Shown here: positions 23,039 through 34,943 of the stretch, piece by piece
How positions within the stretch are numbered: position 1 is the stretch's first letter
Layout: every line of letters begins with the position of its first letter
Source of the DNA: Zerene cesonia
Taxonomy: Eukaryota; Arthropoda; Insecta; Lepidoptera; Pieridae
Assembly: GCF_012273895.1 (NCBI RefSeq)
Contig: NC_052109.1
Span: 186,001-250,000, forward strand
Direction: 5' to 3'
Length of the DNA stretch: 64,000 bases
Translations under genes and position numbers: made by a program
Notes under the pieces: generated by a model
The model's database searches: none
What the model saw: only the letters and a program-made list of their open reading frames with translations
What the model was told of the DNA's origin: nothing

Positions 23039-26000
23039 TCACAAGTAGGCCACGAACAGCAGCATGGACAGCAGCAGCAGCGACGCGCCGCCTACGCCCA
23101 CGCGGCTGGACCGCGATAGGATGGCTTTCCCTGCGACACGCAAATATATAACTAACACAAAAGTCTACATTGCGTCTTATATCCTATTTATTAACGCGAA
23201 AGTTGCAAGTATGGATGGATGTATGGATATTTGTTAAAATCATCGTAACTGTAAGAAATTTACAGATACAGATTATAGTCTGAATTAGCACATAGGCAAT
23301 ATCATAACCCGATACTATCTCGCTGGATGTTTTCCGTACCCTCTACCCTATAATCTAGAAAATATGCAGTAATTGGACTAATTTATAATTTCAATGGCCT
23401 ATTTGTAACAATGCTCAGATCGTGCTTCTAAAAACGTTGCTTTGCTAGGGACTATATTATTCGTGATTATTGTGTACATCAAAACGAGTACAATATTCAC
23501 TTGGAAAAACGATACACCTTGTAAAATATTATGAGCAAATGTTTTAAACGTCGTAACAGGATTGAAATATGAACAGCAAGTTAGCTTTGAATTTCAAAAC
23601 CTGCAATTTATAAGCTCATATATAATATCCTAATTATGGATTGAACTTCTCTTTTCGCTTGCATATTAGAACTGGGCTAGGCTGTCAAGTCCCAACGAGC
23701 ATATATCCAATTATTTTAGGTGTATTTCTACTATATTAAAAAGAATCCATTAATATATTGTAAATCTTTGCGATATTAATGTCATTAAGCGAATATCCAA
23801 CACTACCCCATCCCAAGATTCCGTCACATTATATGTGATGTACTTATACGTGTTCTGTGCTGTGTGCTGCACACTGCGTGTTACTGCGTGTGCTGTGTAA
23901 TTCATGTTGTGTGATCTGTCCTATATGTCGTGTGGAGTGTTCTGCCTGTTACTGCATGTAGCTACGTGTTGTATGTTGTGTGCTGCGTGTTGCATGGTGT
24001 AGGTGGCGTGTTGCTGAATGTATCCGGATAGGCTCACAGCGGTCGGCCAGGTGGCGATAGCAGCAGCAGTCGCGCAGGCGCACGTAGCGCACGCAGTCGT
24101 GCGCCAGCGGGCGGCAGCGGTGCGGGCCCATGTAGCACGTGTGCGGCAGCCAGGGGAAGGGCTCGGGCAGGAAGCGCCGCTCGCAGCAGCAGTGGTCGGC
24201 GAGCACGCGCGTCTCGCAGTACTCCATCTCGCGCCGCGTGCACTCGCCGCACCCGTCTTGCGTCTCGGGGACTGGAATTGTATAGTCTTAGCTTGAGTTT
24301 CACGGATTTAGATCCTTGTGAGCTATGTGCACATGTGTCAATTATAATATTGGCATTTAGAAACACAATCTGTCCATATAATGTTATAATGAATAAAAGT
24401 CAATAAAAAGTTAAACACAACAAAGCGATTTTTAGCGAACTTTCTCATAGACCCATACTATTATACACTAACTATTAGCTATTCTATTCAATACAACTTT
24501 TAATGCATGGCATTTTTTTTTTAATTTCCCTGAATGACAAAACAATAGAACATTGATTCATGCAGTTATATGTCTAAACCACAAAACTTAAATTAAACTA
24601 TACATAAGGGTTTATAAAACTTAAAACTAACAAGTTCATAATAATTTTTGCGCTTTATCATTCATACCATTCTAGAATCTAGACAGCGCGCGCCTAGTTA
24701 TATTGTTCTTAAATGCATTGTTCAATTTCCGTTTCCTACAAGACCTGGTCTAGAATAAAAATGTATCTGATTGGAAATTCTCGTCAGTTGATTTTTGCGA
24801 ATATACAACATACTCGTTCTGTCTCTTACAATGACCCAATGATATGAAAAAAATCCAGTATTTAAGGACTGAGCGCCCCATCTCCATTCTTCTAATTAAG
24901 CATTAAAACACTATTTTGTCAAAATTTGATAAAATTTATTGTTTCCAAGCAATAAATAATACTATATAAATATCTCCACACATATTGTAAGTGTATGTGT
25001 AAAATAACATGCGACCAAACTCAAAATCGGCTCCAAAATACTGCAGGTGAAATATTACATGCTGTATTGATTGCAATCTTTCTGTTTCGGGCACTTCACG
25101 CATGTCCACAAGGACCTGCAATATCGATCCTTTTACCTGTTAAATCTAAATCTACACTTTGCTATTTCTCAATTTTACTTGTTTTAAACTCAATTTAAAT
25201 AGTTGGATAAGAGTGTGAAAAGGCAATACATTATTATAATACAGTTTTATTGTGGAAGACGAGGCGCGGTAACAGACGCGTCACCTGATGGTGCGAGATC
25301 AGCGTCATCCATATGCGACCGTAAGTTCAGGGGTCATAAAATGCACGCAGGAGCACTAAGCAAATCAATATTCGTATTATTATAGCCTTCAGAGCTATTT
25401 CTATAACCTCCTGAGCCGAAGCTAATTTGATCAATCTTAGTGTAAGACTATAATCATAAGATTTTTTTNNNNNNNNNNNNNNNNNNNNNNNNNNNNNNNN
25501 NNNNNNNNNNNNNNNNNNNNNNNNNNNNNNNNNNNNNNNNNNNNNNNNNNNNNNNNNNNNNNNNNNNNNNNNNNNNNNNNNNNNNNNNNNNNNNNNNNNN
25601 NNNNNNNNNNNNNNNNNNNNNNNNNNNNNNNNNNNNNNNNNNNNNNNNNNNNNNNNNNNNNNNNNNNNNNNNNNNNNNNNNNNNNNNNNNNNNNNNNNNN
25701 NNNNNNNNNNNNNNNNNNNNNNNNNNNNNNNNNNNNNNNNNNNNNNNNNNNNNNNNNNNNNNNNNNNNNNNNNNNNNNNNNNNNNNNNNNNNNNNNNNNN
25801 NNNNNNNNNNNNNNNNNNNNNNNNNNNNNNNNNNNNNNNNNNNNNNNNNNNNNNNNNNNNNNNNNNNNNNNNNNNNNNNNNNNNNNNNNNNNNNNNNNNN
25901 NNNNNNNNNNNNNNNNNNNNNNNNNNNNNNNNNNNNNNNNNNNNNNNNNNNNNNNNNNNNNNNNNNNNNNNNNNNNNNNNNNNNNNNNNNNNNNNNNNNN

Positions 26001-29000
26001 NNNNNNNNNNNNNNNNNNNNNNNNNNNNNNNNNNNNNNNNNNNNNNNNNNNNNNNNNNNNNNNNNNNNNNNNNNNNNNNNNNNNNNNNNNNNNNNNNNNN
26101 NNNNNNNNNNNNNNNNNNNNNNNNNNNNNNNNNNNNNNNNNNNNNNNNNNNNNNNNNNNNNNNNNNNNNNNNNNNNNNNNNNNNNNNNNNNNNNNNNNNN
26201 NNNNNNNNNNNNNNNNNNNNNNNNNNNNNNNNNNNNNNNNNNNNNNNNNNNNNNNNNNNNNNNNNNNNNNNNNNNNNNNNNNNNNNNNNNNNNNNNNNNN
26301 NNNNNNNNNNNNNNNNNNNNNNNNNNNNNNNNNNNNNNNNNNNNNNNNNNNNNNNNNNNNNNNNNNNNNNNNNNNNNNNNNNNNNNNNNNNNNNNNNNNN
26401 NNNNNNNNNNNNNNNNNNNNNNNNNNNNNNNNNNNNNNNNNNNNNNNNNNNNNNNNNNNNNNNNNNNNCCGGTTTTCTGTGGGGGTGTGGTACTTCCCCG
26501 GTGCGAGCTGGCCCAATTCGTGCCGAAGCGTGCTCGACTCCCACACAAAATGAGCAAAAGACTGAATCAGTATTAGTATTAGGTGTATTTCTATTGTACA
26601 TTCACTTATTAAGAAAATAATTGAATTAATAAACACCATAAACGCTGTAGAACTGGTCTATTTACTATGGTAGATGATACTGTAAGCATGTTTTTTTAAC
26701 ATTTTTAATATATTTGCGCTTTTGCAAGAGGCTAAGTAAGTGTAGAGATAACTTTTGTACTCGTGAAGATTATTTAGCCTACTGTATTTATTTAGCTTTG
26801 AGTATTCATTATATCTTACGAAAAAGTAATGATATTATAAATCTACATACAAATTTGTTGCTAACGATGTATGCTTTACATTTAATATTAAAAAACGTTA
26901 CAAAACATAAAAGACAACGCAAAAAGTTTATTTGAAGAAAAAATGGCAGGTTCCATTCGGCCGTGACCGCGAGACTCCGCTTTTTAAGTCCTTGAGGAAT
27001 TTTATAAAAAATTGTAACGATACCGTGACTAATGGTACCAACAAATCTATAAATGTTGGAGTACTTCTGTCCGTCTATCTTTTTATGGTCTTACATCGCA
27101 GCGATGTTGGCTTTATAGATACCTGGTGGATGCTTTAGGAACAATTTTTCTGTCGGAAAGCAATGCCAAAGTAACTGCGTGCAGAATGGTAATCGCAAAC
27201 AAACTTTCACATTTATAATATTAATAAATGTGAAAGTTTGTTTCTTTGGATGTTTGTCCGTCAACCACACTGCAACTACCGAACGGATTTTGATACAATT
27301 TGGTATACAGACAGGGTATAAGACGATTTGGGTGATAGCATACTTTTTTATGCCGATTAAATGCTTCCTTCCTTTCCATAAAACAGGAATCAATATCCGA
27401 GCGAAGCCGGATTGAGCGTATAGTCTACAATAAATAGCTCAACATGCTAAATTAGTCTTACCTGTACTCTTTAACTAACTATGCCCCGCAGGTCACCTAC
27501 GTCGTACTTACATGATGTTATATAACCCTACAGCATTTTTCAATAGATGATGAAATATTCAACACAAAAATAATATTCCAAATTTAAACTATAATTCCTG
27601 AGATTAACGCGTTCTAACAAACAAACTCTTCAGCTTTAGCGTTTAGTCTATACGTATAATACAACCTTACAAAAGTTCAGTCTTTTCGCACCGAAAAAGC
27701 GAAGCTAAATTCCTAGTTGTTGAAGTGGACGTCTCTAAGCCGCTAAGGGGCGCAACTTAACCCTCCTAAATGAAGGTTGAGGTTTAGTGCGGGCACAGAA
27801 ATAGTGCAATTACTAGAAGATCCCGAGCGTGCCTAACGGCGACTTCGCGCCAAGGTCTCCCAGGTGAAACTACAAGCACTAACAAGAGTGGACGTTTAAA
27901 CGTAGGTACTCTACACTTGTCACACTAGCCACCGCTTTAACACACTTCCCTTGGAATAAACAATTGTCTCCAGCCAAATGTCTGCGAAAATATTTGCGTG
28001 GGTGGCGGAGTAGACTGAATCGATATATTGTGCTTACAATAGAAAGTTACGTAAATGTATTTTTATGTATGAATGTGTTATAACGTATATGTATTTTTAT
28101 GTATGAATGTATTCAGTTTTATATTCATATGATTAGAATTATCATAATAGTGAGTGTATTCTCCCAGGGTTGTAGAGATATAAAAATTAAAACAATAATA
28201 AACTATACAAAATCAGTTAAGCCGTTTTTAGTTATCCATTCCAGATAAACTTACAATTAATCAAACCTTTACTTGTATGAATAGTATATGTTATTAGTGT
28301 AGGTGAAACTTTTACCAACATTTATAACGAAAGTAACGTGTGATGTTTTCATTTCAATAACAAATGTAGCTCGTATATGATTTTATTTATTATTAAGTCG
28401 CAAAATTTCACCCTTGTGGTACGGAAATAAAAGTAACACGAGCCGCAGGAAGCCAAAACCAACCAACATTATACATAACCGTATACCTCTTTAAAATTTT
28501 ACAATATCTGACTTAATTGAAAGATGAGTGACAATAACCACTTTAATCTTTGATTATTCTTTTAACAATTGTTTTTTATAACAAGCAGCAATTGCAGACC
28601 TCACTTCTGTTACTAATTTATCATTAGGCATTGTGAATGGTTATTTATTAAAGACATCAATTTTCCGGTCTGCCAATGATGAAATAGCGGTTTAGAAAAG
28701 GATTGACTTCGCAACAATTTGCACAGCCCTGACACTCGCACCGAAAATTATAAGGTTTCCCTCCCAATTATGGTTCCCAAGGTCGCAGGGGGCGTGTCCG
28801 TGCATTTGTCAACCAACGGCGCATTGTGCGACTTCATAACTACGGTACGCAGAGCGCGACAATAATTTAACGACGCATATAACAAACGAAGGTGGATGGA
28901 TATATTTCCTTTCCGTTATTACCAGCAATATAGGTAAAATTTTCATGAAATTTGGTATTTTCTGTTAAACTTTGAATCTAGTGCACTCTATAATTACTGG

Positions 29001-32000
29001 TGTGACTTAAAGACTCTTGTCCACTAAGATGAAGGACATCACTTCTTCATACAAATCCTCGACCTTAGCACCACGCCTCCAACCTCGCCTATAGGCCCTG
29101 GCCATTCAGTGTAATTGCTTATTGAATTAATGAATTGAGACACGGGAAGAAGCGAATAATTAGTTTTCATATCAATTACAATTAGCAATGAGGCTTTCTT
29201 TTGAAGGTTAATAGATGTTAATTATGTACATTTTATGATGAATTGCGCGATTAAACTTAAATTTTTCTTTTTTTCTCTTTCCTATAATTAGACTAGATTG
29301 GAAATGCAATTGTCAACTGAATAATTTAGTATTAATTAATAATGTCGTTATATTAAATAAGTATATTACAATGCAATTATTGTCGCGTAAGTATGTACAG
29401 TGTGAAAAAAAATATTTTATCTTATAACAATCATAGGGCTGATCTAAAACAAGATGTATATGTGTGATAAATTAATGGAGGCCCATATCCTTTTCACTCT
29501 TCCCAATTTTTTCCTTTCTTTCTCTCGTCAATCCTTTCTTAATCCCTTTCCAATCTAAAGTCGACAATCGACCTTTTGCCTCTCCAAATATTAATGGGCG
29601 GTGGTAGCGCTTACCATCAGACGACCCACCAGCTCCATTACCGATTATGACATAAAGAAATTAAGCTGTATTCGAAAAAAATACGGTTCTGAAACACTTT
29701 CTAACTAAAAGAAACTTTGAAATTGAATCATATTTGAATATTAGCTGCACTGCTTTATTAATGAAGTTACTCCGCATGAAACTTGGCCCCGGTTATGGTA
29801 ATTGCGTTTTCAGTGCATGAAAAATGTAATTTTCGTTATAGTTTATAATTTTAACATCTCAGCTTTATAGATACCTAACGTATTTTGATTATAAAACTAC
29901 AATCATGAACTATCATCAAATAACATATGTAATTCTTTTACCTACATATTTGTTTACAGAACAATAGTTTGATTTGTTTAATTTGATTACGAATTTCAGA
30001 TATATGTGTCACGTTATCCCCTTGGCTCATCGTTCGGGTGATGTCATAACATGAAATCACACTACCCTCGTAACAATCCACCCTCTGCTGTGACCTAGAT
30101 ACTTAACATAATTATAGATAAAGGCTTCAAATAAATGGTAAATATTGGTTTCAATATACAGAAAAATGAGGCGCGCATTTGTCCCACTCCAGAGTATAAC
30201 ATCAGTTGCCAAATAATATATCTAATATATAAGTTGTATTGTTAGTTGTATCTTGCTACATGTGCTTACATAAGCATGTTTTACAATACGTTTATTCCTG
30301 TAAAATTTTGACGTATTCCTATAAGTGATATTTCTACTGTGAGTCAAAAAAAACATAAACGTTTTCTCTTTTGAAAACTTGATGAAAAATACCATTAGCT
30401 GTAGGCTTTTATCATACCTGTAGATCGTCAACACAATAACGGTGACACTTCAAACGAGAGTCATGGCCTTGTGCGACATTACAGGCGTATAACAGGCATT
30501 GTGGAAGGCTTGGGCGGCACCTAGGGTTGTCATATATGCGATATAATAGCATGGTCTTGAAATCGCTTCTAAGTGTCTATTATAACAAGCGGTTATTCAA
30601 AGTCTCTGTATTATCGATTGCTCATATAAACTCCTGCATGAAAATTGATACGGTGTAATTTATATAAATTCAAACTGAAAATGCTTTACATTAACTGAAA
30701 GTATTTTTATGAAAAAACAGACAGACCCCTATTCTGGTGAGATTTTAGTTAGTTAGTTTGTTTTTAGATATTTTCTCTAAAGCCATTAGGTGATTGAGGC
30801 GTAAGGAATAGACCGATGAACAGTCAGATAGACAGACATACAGATTTATAATATTAGTAGGAATTCGTATTGACTTTCAAGCTTAAAAAATCCCTGTCAC
30901 AAAATAAAATCAGACATGATTAAGGAAAATAATACTTGAAAAAAATCATTAAATGCTTCTGTATCAGATTCATTATTTCTATATAGCTCGTGAAAAGCAA
31001 ATTTTATAAGTTGATAAGCCTCAAACTCACCTCAAAGAACCTCACCTGAGTGGTGATTGTGTAAAAATGAATCATACTCAAAGTGAGGGTGACTGGTTAA
31101 TCTTAATTAGATCTTGCCCTGTAACTTTATGGTTGAAAATTATTATTTGACCTTCCTTCTGACCTTGCTTATAAGGGGTTAATTGCTTGAGCTACTTTGC
31201 GCTAGTTTAACGATTTCCTCTTCTAAATCTATATTAGCAAAACGATAATAATTAATCGCCTTATTTTTTGAAGCCAATCATCCAAATGATTTGCATTTTT
31301 GAACAATAGTTTTTGTTATCAGAGAACACTTAGAACGATGATATTACATATTTACAATACGTAAAATATAATTCTGTGTTCCTTCTTCGTAAAAATAAAC
31401 TTTAGATTGAAATCTCACAACGTTCTACGCTATACGCAATACGAGTAGTTGAGTTATCCAGCGCAGTCGCCATTGTTATATAAATTAGTGTCATAGAAAA
31501 TTTGTTCAAATGCATGTACATTATATCACAATATAAAATTGAATTAAATTGCATTTAATGACTGACAATAGTCACCAGTCATTTCCTTTGTAACTTCAGT
31601 AAAGTTTTATTCAACATTTGCGTATAAATAAAATGGTGAAAGAATAACATTTTTCCTATTTCAAATGTTTTCAAGTTGGCCTAGAAAATAGATGGTATAG
31701 ATGATGACTGCGTAATATCCATGAAAGAATTATTAAAATAATATTAAACGTTCCAGAGATGATGTCTTCAAACAAGCTCACAAACAGATATCACATATTA
31801 ACTATTAAAGTCTCAAGTTTTAACGATCTAGCCCTAGATCTATCTAATATATAAAATTCTCGTGTCACAGTTTTCGTTGCCAAACTCCTCCGAAACGGCT
31901 GGACCGATTCTTATGAAATTTTGTGTGCATATTGGGTATGTATGAGAATCGGCTCACATCTATTTTTCATACCCCTAAAGGATAAGAGTAAGGCAGAACA

Positions 32001-34943
32001 GCGTTTGCCGGGTCTGCTAGTATCTATATATACATACATATACTAGATCTGTTACTATCTTTAAGATAATCAAAAATGGTCAATTTTTAATCTAAAAATG
32101 TCTTGAAACCTTTTTATATAATATTGGTTAGGCTATTAATATCAACTCACACCGCCTCATAGTCACTTCTTGCGTTAACGACTCAGCTAATTGTCTCGAG
32201 CGATGTCCACGCGAATTGACCAATTAGCCTCTTGCTCATACTGTTATTAAAATTTATATTTTTAAAGGGCGCTTTGCAATTTATTTAAGCGGTTCATGGA
32301 AATTATTCCATGGATAGACTTTGAAGTCTGTCATTTGTTCGAAATGTTATTATTTTTTATTCGCAAGAAATCTTTGAGTAGAGTATATATGTATAGACAT
32401 ATGTATGAGCCTCAAATGGTAGTAAGTATTTGAGTTATTAACTTGATACTCAACTGAAAATCCAAGATTTAAGTCATAATAACATAGTGTTTGGTGATAT
32501 ACTATTTTATTGATAATAATTCTTAATCCTCTCATCCATAAATACCCCCAATATGTATATAGTCATATTTTAAACCTTCACAGACCATCCACATTTAAAG
32601 CAGAAAGTAACACAATTACGCAAATCCCAATTCAAATCCACTCTAAATCTCCAATTACAGAATATACCACAAGCAAATCCTCCTGAATCATCCTTGACAT
32701 GTAATGAATGCTGGAGTGCTTGCGAGCTTTAATTAAAATTACAATTACACCACAATACGGAGTGAGTCACGCGTGTACATCGCGAAATGTATGAAAATAT
32801 GAAGTTATTCTAACGATGCGAACTGAACTGGTTCATACAATACACTCTTCGCGCTATGCTCACTTCAGTTTCCTAAATGTAATGAGGATTTTTTTGTAAA
32901 CTTTTATTTTTTTGATGCATAGAATGGGGAAGATTTTACGCGTCAGATGTATTTTTTTCAATGGCTATTAAAACTGTACTCTTTTTATTCTATGCAGTTA
33001 AAATTACATTGTTGAAATTATAAAGAAGTATATGAAGGTATTTAATTTACGGTCCTCCCGTCATACGGTTCAAATTTTAACGGAGGATAGGTGAAAATTT
33101 ATTTCATCTGAATAGTATTAATATATTATGTAAGCAGGTATTCTTAATAGTAACAGTATTCTGTACTAAAACAGGAAAACAATATTCTGAGTAATGAGGT
33201 GTCGAAACCAATTGCTATTTAATCAACGTATTTAATAATGTAAAATTTAAGATTATTTAACCCATTTTAACGCGAGTTATTACGCAGAGACTCGTCGTGA
33301 CCACGCTCGCTGGAAAGTGTTTGAAGCGTCGGGCTTAAATAATATAATGAATAAATCGCATTTAAATCCGTTAAAAGTCTTTAGTTCTTCAACGTATTTA
33401 ACTCCAATAAAAACGGCTTCCAAAGAACTGCGCTGCTACTCACTATCATCAAGCTTGAGCGCCGCGGCGGCCCTCTTCGCGTCCGCGGTGGACACGTCGT
33501 GCTCCACGAAGTACTCCTCGTAGCTGACGTCCACCTCCGCCTCGCTCCAGGCCTCCGACTCGTTGCCTCTGCTGCTGTTCGACTCGATGCCCACTCGCTT
33601 GGCTACTGATATGGGATGTACCTGTAGGCAGTAGCAAGTAGTATATTATAACGCAACTTTCTGAAATTCTACAGTAGAAAGGTATGATAAGAGACATATT
33701 TGAAGTAGGGAATTGTATTGGTTTAAAAACTAATTACTATCGAAGTATTATATAGTACATAGTACTTTATATATAGTACATTACTGTAATAGTACTTGAT
33801 AGCAAACATATTAAATAGCATAGTCTTTAATAAATTTTAAAGACAAATTGAATACTTTTTGCTGCTTAAAATAGCTTTATGAAAATTATTTGTATTCTGG
33901 GAAATTTTATCAGTCTGTCAGATATGTTCTGAGATATGCAAGAGATGTCGTTTTTTGTGCGTTTTTGTCTTGGACAAGTAAAATATTACAATCCATCTCT
34001 TTCCCTGACCCTTAAATAAATTGATTTTACTTCAAATAAAATCGTAAAATCCGTTACAAATGGCTGGCTAACGTTGAGGATATAGAAGGTTTTCGACTAA
34101 CTTGATTTGTACATGATAATTCTAATCAAGAGAAATGGCGCAAATGCATGCCGAAAGGATTACCTTTCCCAAACAGTCCTCACTGTTTAGCTCGCTGAGC
34201 TAATTAAGTAACTGTTGAAACACAAATCAGAAACTGTGTACTCCTTTATTTTGTTCGAAATTTAAAACATTCCGCAAAAAGAAACTAATTAGCTTAGGTA
34301 TGTCCTTCATATAATTTGAGACAGACAGACACATATTTAACTCGGAAGTGAGTTGTGACGTCATGATATTCTCACAATGCCATTGATCCTTTGTGGTAAC
34401 TATAAACTGCGTCGGTAAGAACGTGACCCAAATCTTGCTCAAGCAAAAACAAAATTGATTGTAATAAAGCCTCTTTCATTCCAAACTCATTTTTATACAA
34501 ACAAATTCAGAATCGAATTTAAAATAATAATAATAATACTTGAGTATTGCAATGACATATAATTTAAATTGAAATGTATCTCTCATTTCAAAACGAATGC
34601 TATCCTAAGCGCTTATTGTTATTGCCTGATACTATATAGCATCACAATAGCAGAAACAACTTTATAAATCTTTTCTCGCAAAGCATTCCTTTTTTTTTTC
34701 ATTCTCGTAGGAAAGGTTATTTGAAACAGCTAAAGCTTCTTCGATAGAATATAAATTTTACTCGAGAATAATTTTAGTGTTCGCTACAAAAAACGAATAT
34801 CCCCATAAACCTGAAGTTCTATAAAAGCCACTTATCCAACCAGAACCTACCACAACAGTGGGCACTCTGAAGATGACGTCAGCGCTGGCGCCCGCGAGCA
34901 GGGCCAGCACGGCCCGGAGCAGCCCCGCGCGCATCCCGCGCAT
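23039..34943 (-). CDS. Secreted, probably GPI-anchored protein with two CCC triplets; unknown function
   Basis: Coding exons: 34943-34851, 33621-33444, 24271-24038, 23130-23039 (TGA). Phases 0, 1, 1 agree and give 198 residues. Residues 1 to about 21 are a signal peptide (LLRAVLALLAGASA). Residues 32-90 form an acidic linker with two possible N-glycosylation sites (NSS, NES). Residues 91-168 hold 12 cysteines: CxxC, C, CCC, C, C, C, CCC, with a conserved-looking FPWLPHTCYMGP loop. Residues 169-198 end in a small-residue stretch (GVGG) and a hydrophobic tail LLLLSMLLFVAYL with no cytoplasmic residues, as in GPI-anchor signals. A single-pass tail anchor is the alternative. The start was chosen because an in-frame TAA lies upstream. 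The introns are long (9.2 kb between exons 2 and 3). I do not recognise the family. Exon 3 is extremely GC-rich. Confidence 0.78.
25469..26468. other. Assembly gap (1,000 N)
   Basis: Exactly 1,000 N in the long intron of the twin-CCC gene. Its right edge enters the SINE-like repeat, so the assembly probably broke on repetitive sequence. Confidence 0.99.
26469..26544 (+). repeat. SINE-like lepidopteran repeat, copy D (3' end, truncated by gap)
   Basis: CCGGTTTTCTGTGGGGGTGT to GCTCGACTCCCACA is nearly identical to the end of copy A at about 9408-9483. The rest of the copy would lie in the gap. Confidence 0.7.
27185..27425 (+). repeat. Interspersed repeat with a perfect 20-bp hairpin
   Basis: 27197-27216 and 27224-27243 are perfect 20-base inverted arms around a 7-base loop (arm core ACTTTCACATTTAT). 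The following text (CCACACTGCAACTACCGAAC, CGGATTTTGATACAATTTGG, CCGAGCGAAGCCGGATTGAG) is the familiar body of a lepidopteran Helitron or SINE-type repeat. Open frames on both strands here are repeat shadows. Confidence 0.55.
27700..27960. other. Unexplained GC-richer non-coding block in an intron
   Basis: A segment of about 250 bases stands out from the AT-rich intron (CGCTAAGGGGCGCAACTTAA, CGCGCCAAGGTCTCCCAGGT). No long frame and no splice-bounded exon is visible in either orientation. It may be an old repeat or a conserved non-coding element. Confidence 0.3.
29475..29658 (-). repeat. SINE-like lepidopteran interspersed repeat, copy C
   Basis: Reverse complement of the copy A/B blocks: GGGCGGTGGTAGCGCTTACC then ATCAGACGACCCACCAGCTC and ATTATGACATAAAG. 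It is closest to copy B in the GCGCTTACC variant. Confidence 0.65.
31843..32020 (+). mobile_element. Non-autonomous Helitron-like element
   Basis: Starts TCTAATATATAAAATTCTCG and ends GTTTGCCGGGTCTGCTAG before a T, with CTCCGAAACGGCTGGACCGA in the middle. Both ends match the Helitron signature. Complete at 178 bp. Confidence 0.72.
33256..33377. mobile_element. Diverged relative of the 6062 hairpin MITE
   Basis: In reverse orientation to the 109-bp element. The shared right part is GCGTCGGGCTTAAATAATAT...ATAAATCGCATTTAAATCCG then TTAAAAG, and the left end CATTTTAACGCGAG retains the imperfect inverted partner. Confidence 0.5.

Larger units (their letters stand above)
24272..33443. other. Long intron of the twin-CCC gene
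   Basis: A 9.2-kb intron joining the linker exon and the cysteine-core exon. It contains a scaffold gap, SINE-like copies C and D, a hairpin repeat, a Helitron at 31843-32020 and a MITE relative at about 33.26-33.38 kb. No other gene was supported inside it. Confidence 0.6.

Noticed and set aside
22827..23151. Arg/Ala-rich frames over the CGGCGGCG tract
   Set aside because: They result from the GC tandem repeat downstream of the twin-CCC stop codon; the real frame is the minus-strand exon at 23130-23039.
27091..27415. Two overlapping frames containing the shared KQTFTFI peptide
   Set aside because: The shared peptide is the hairpin read on both strands; the region is an interspersed repeat.
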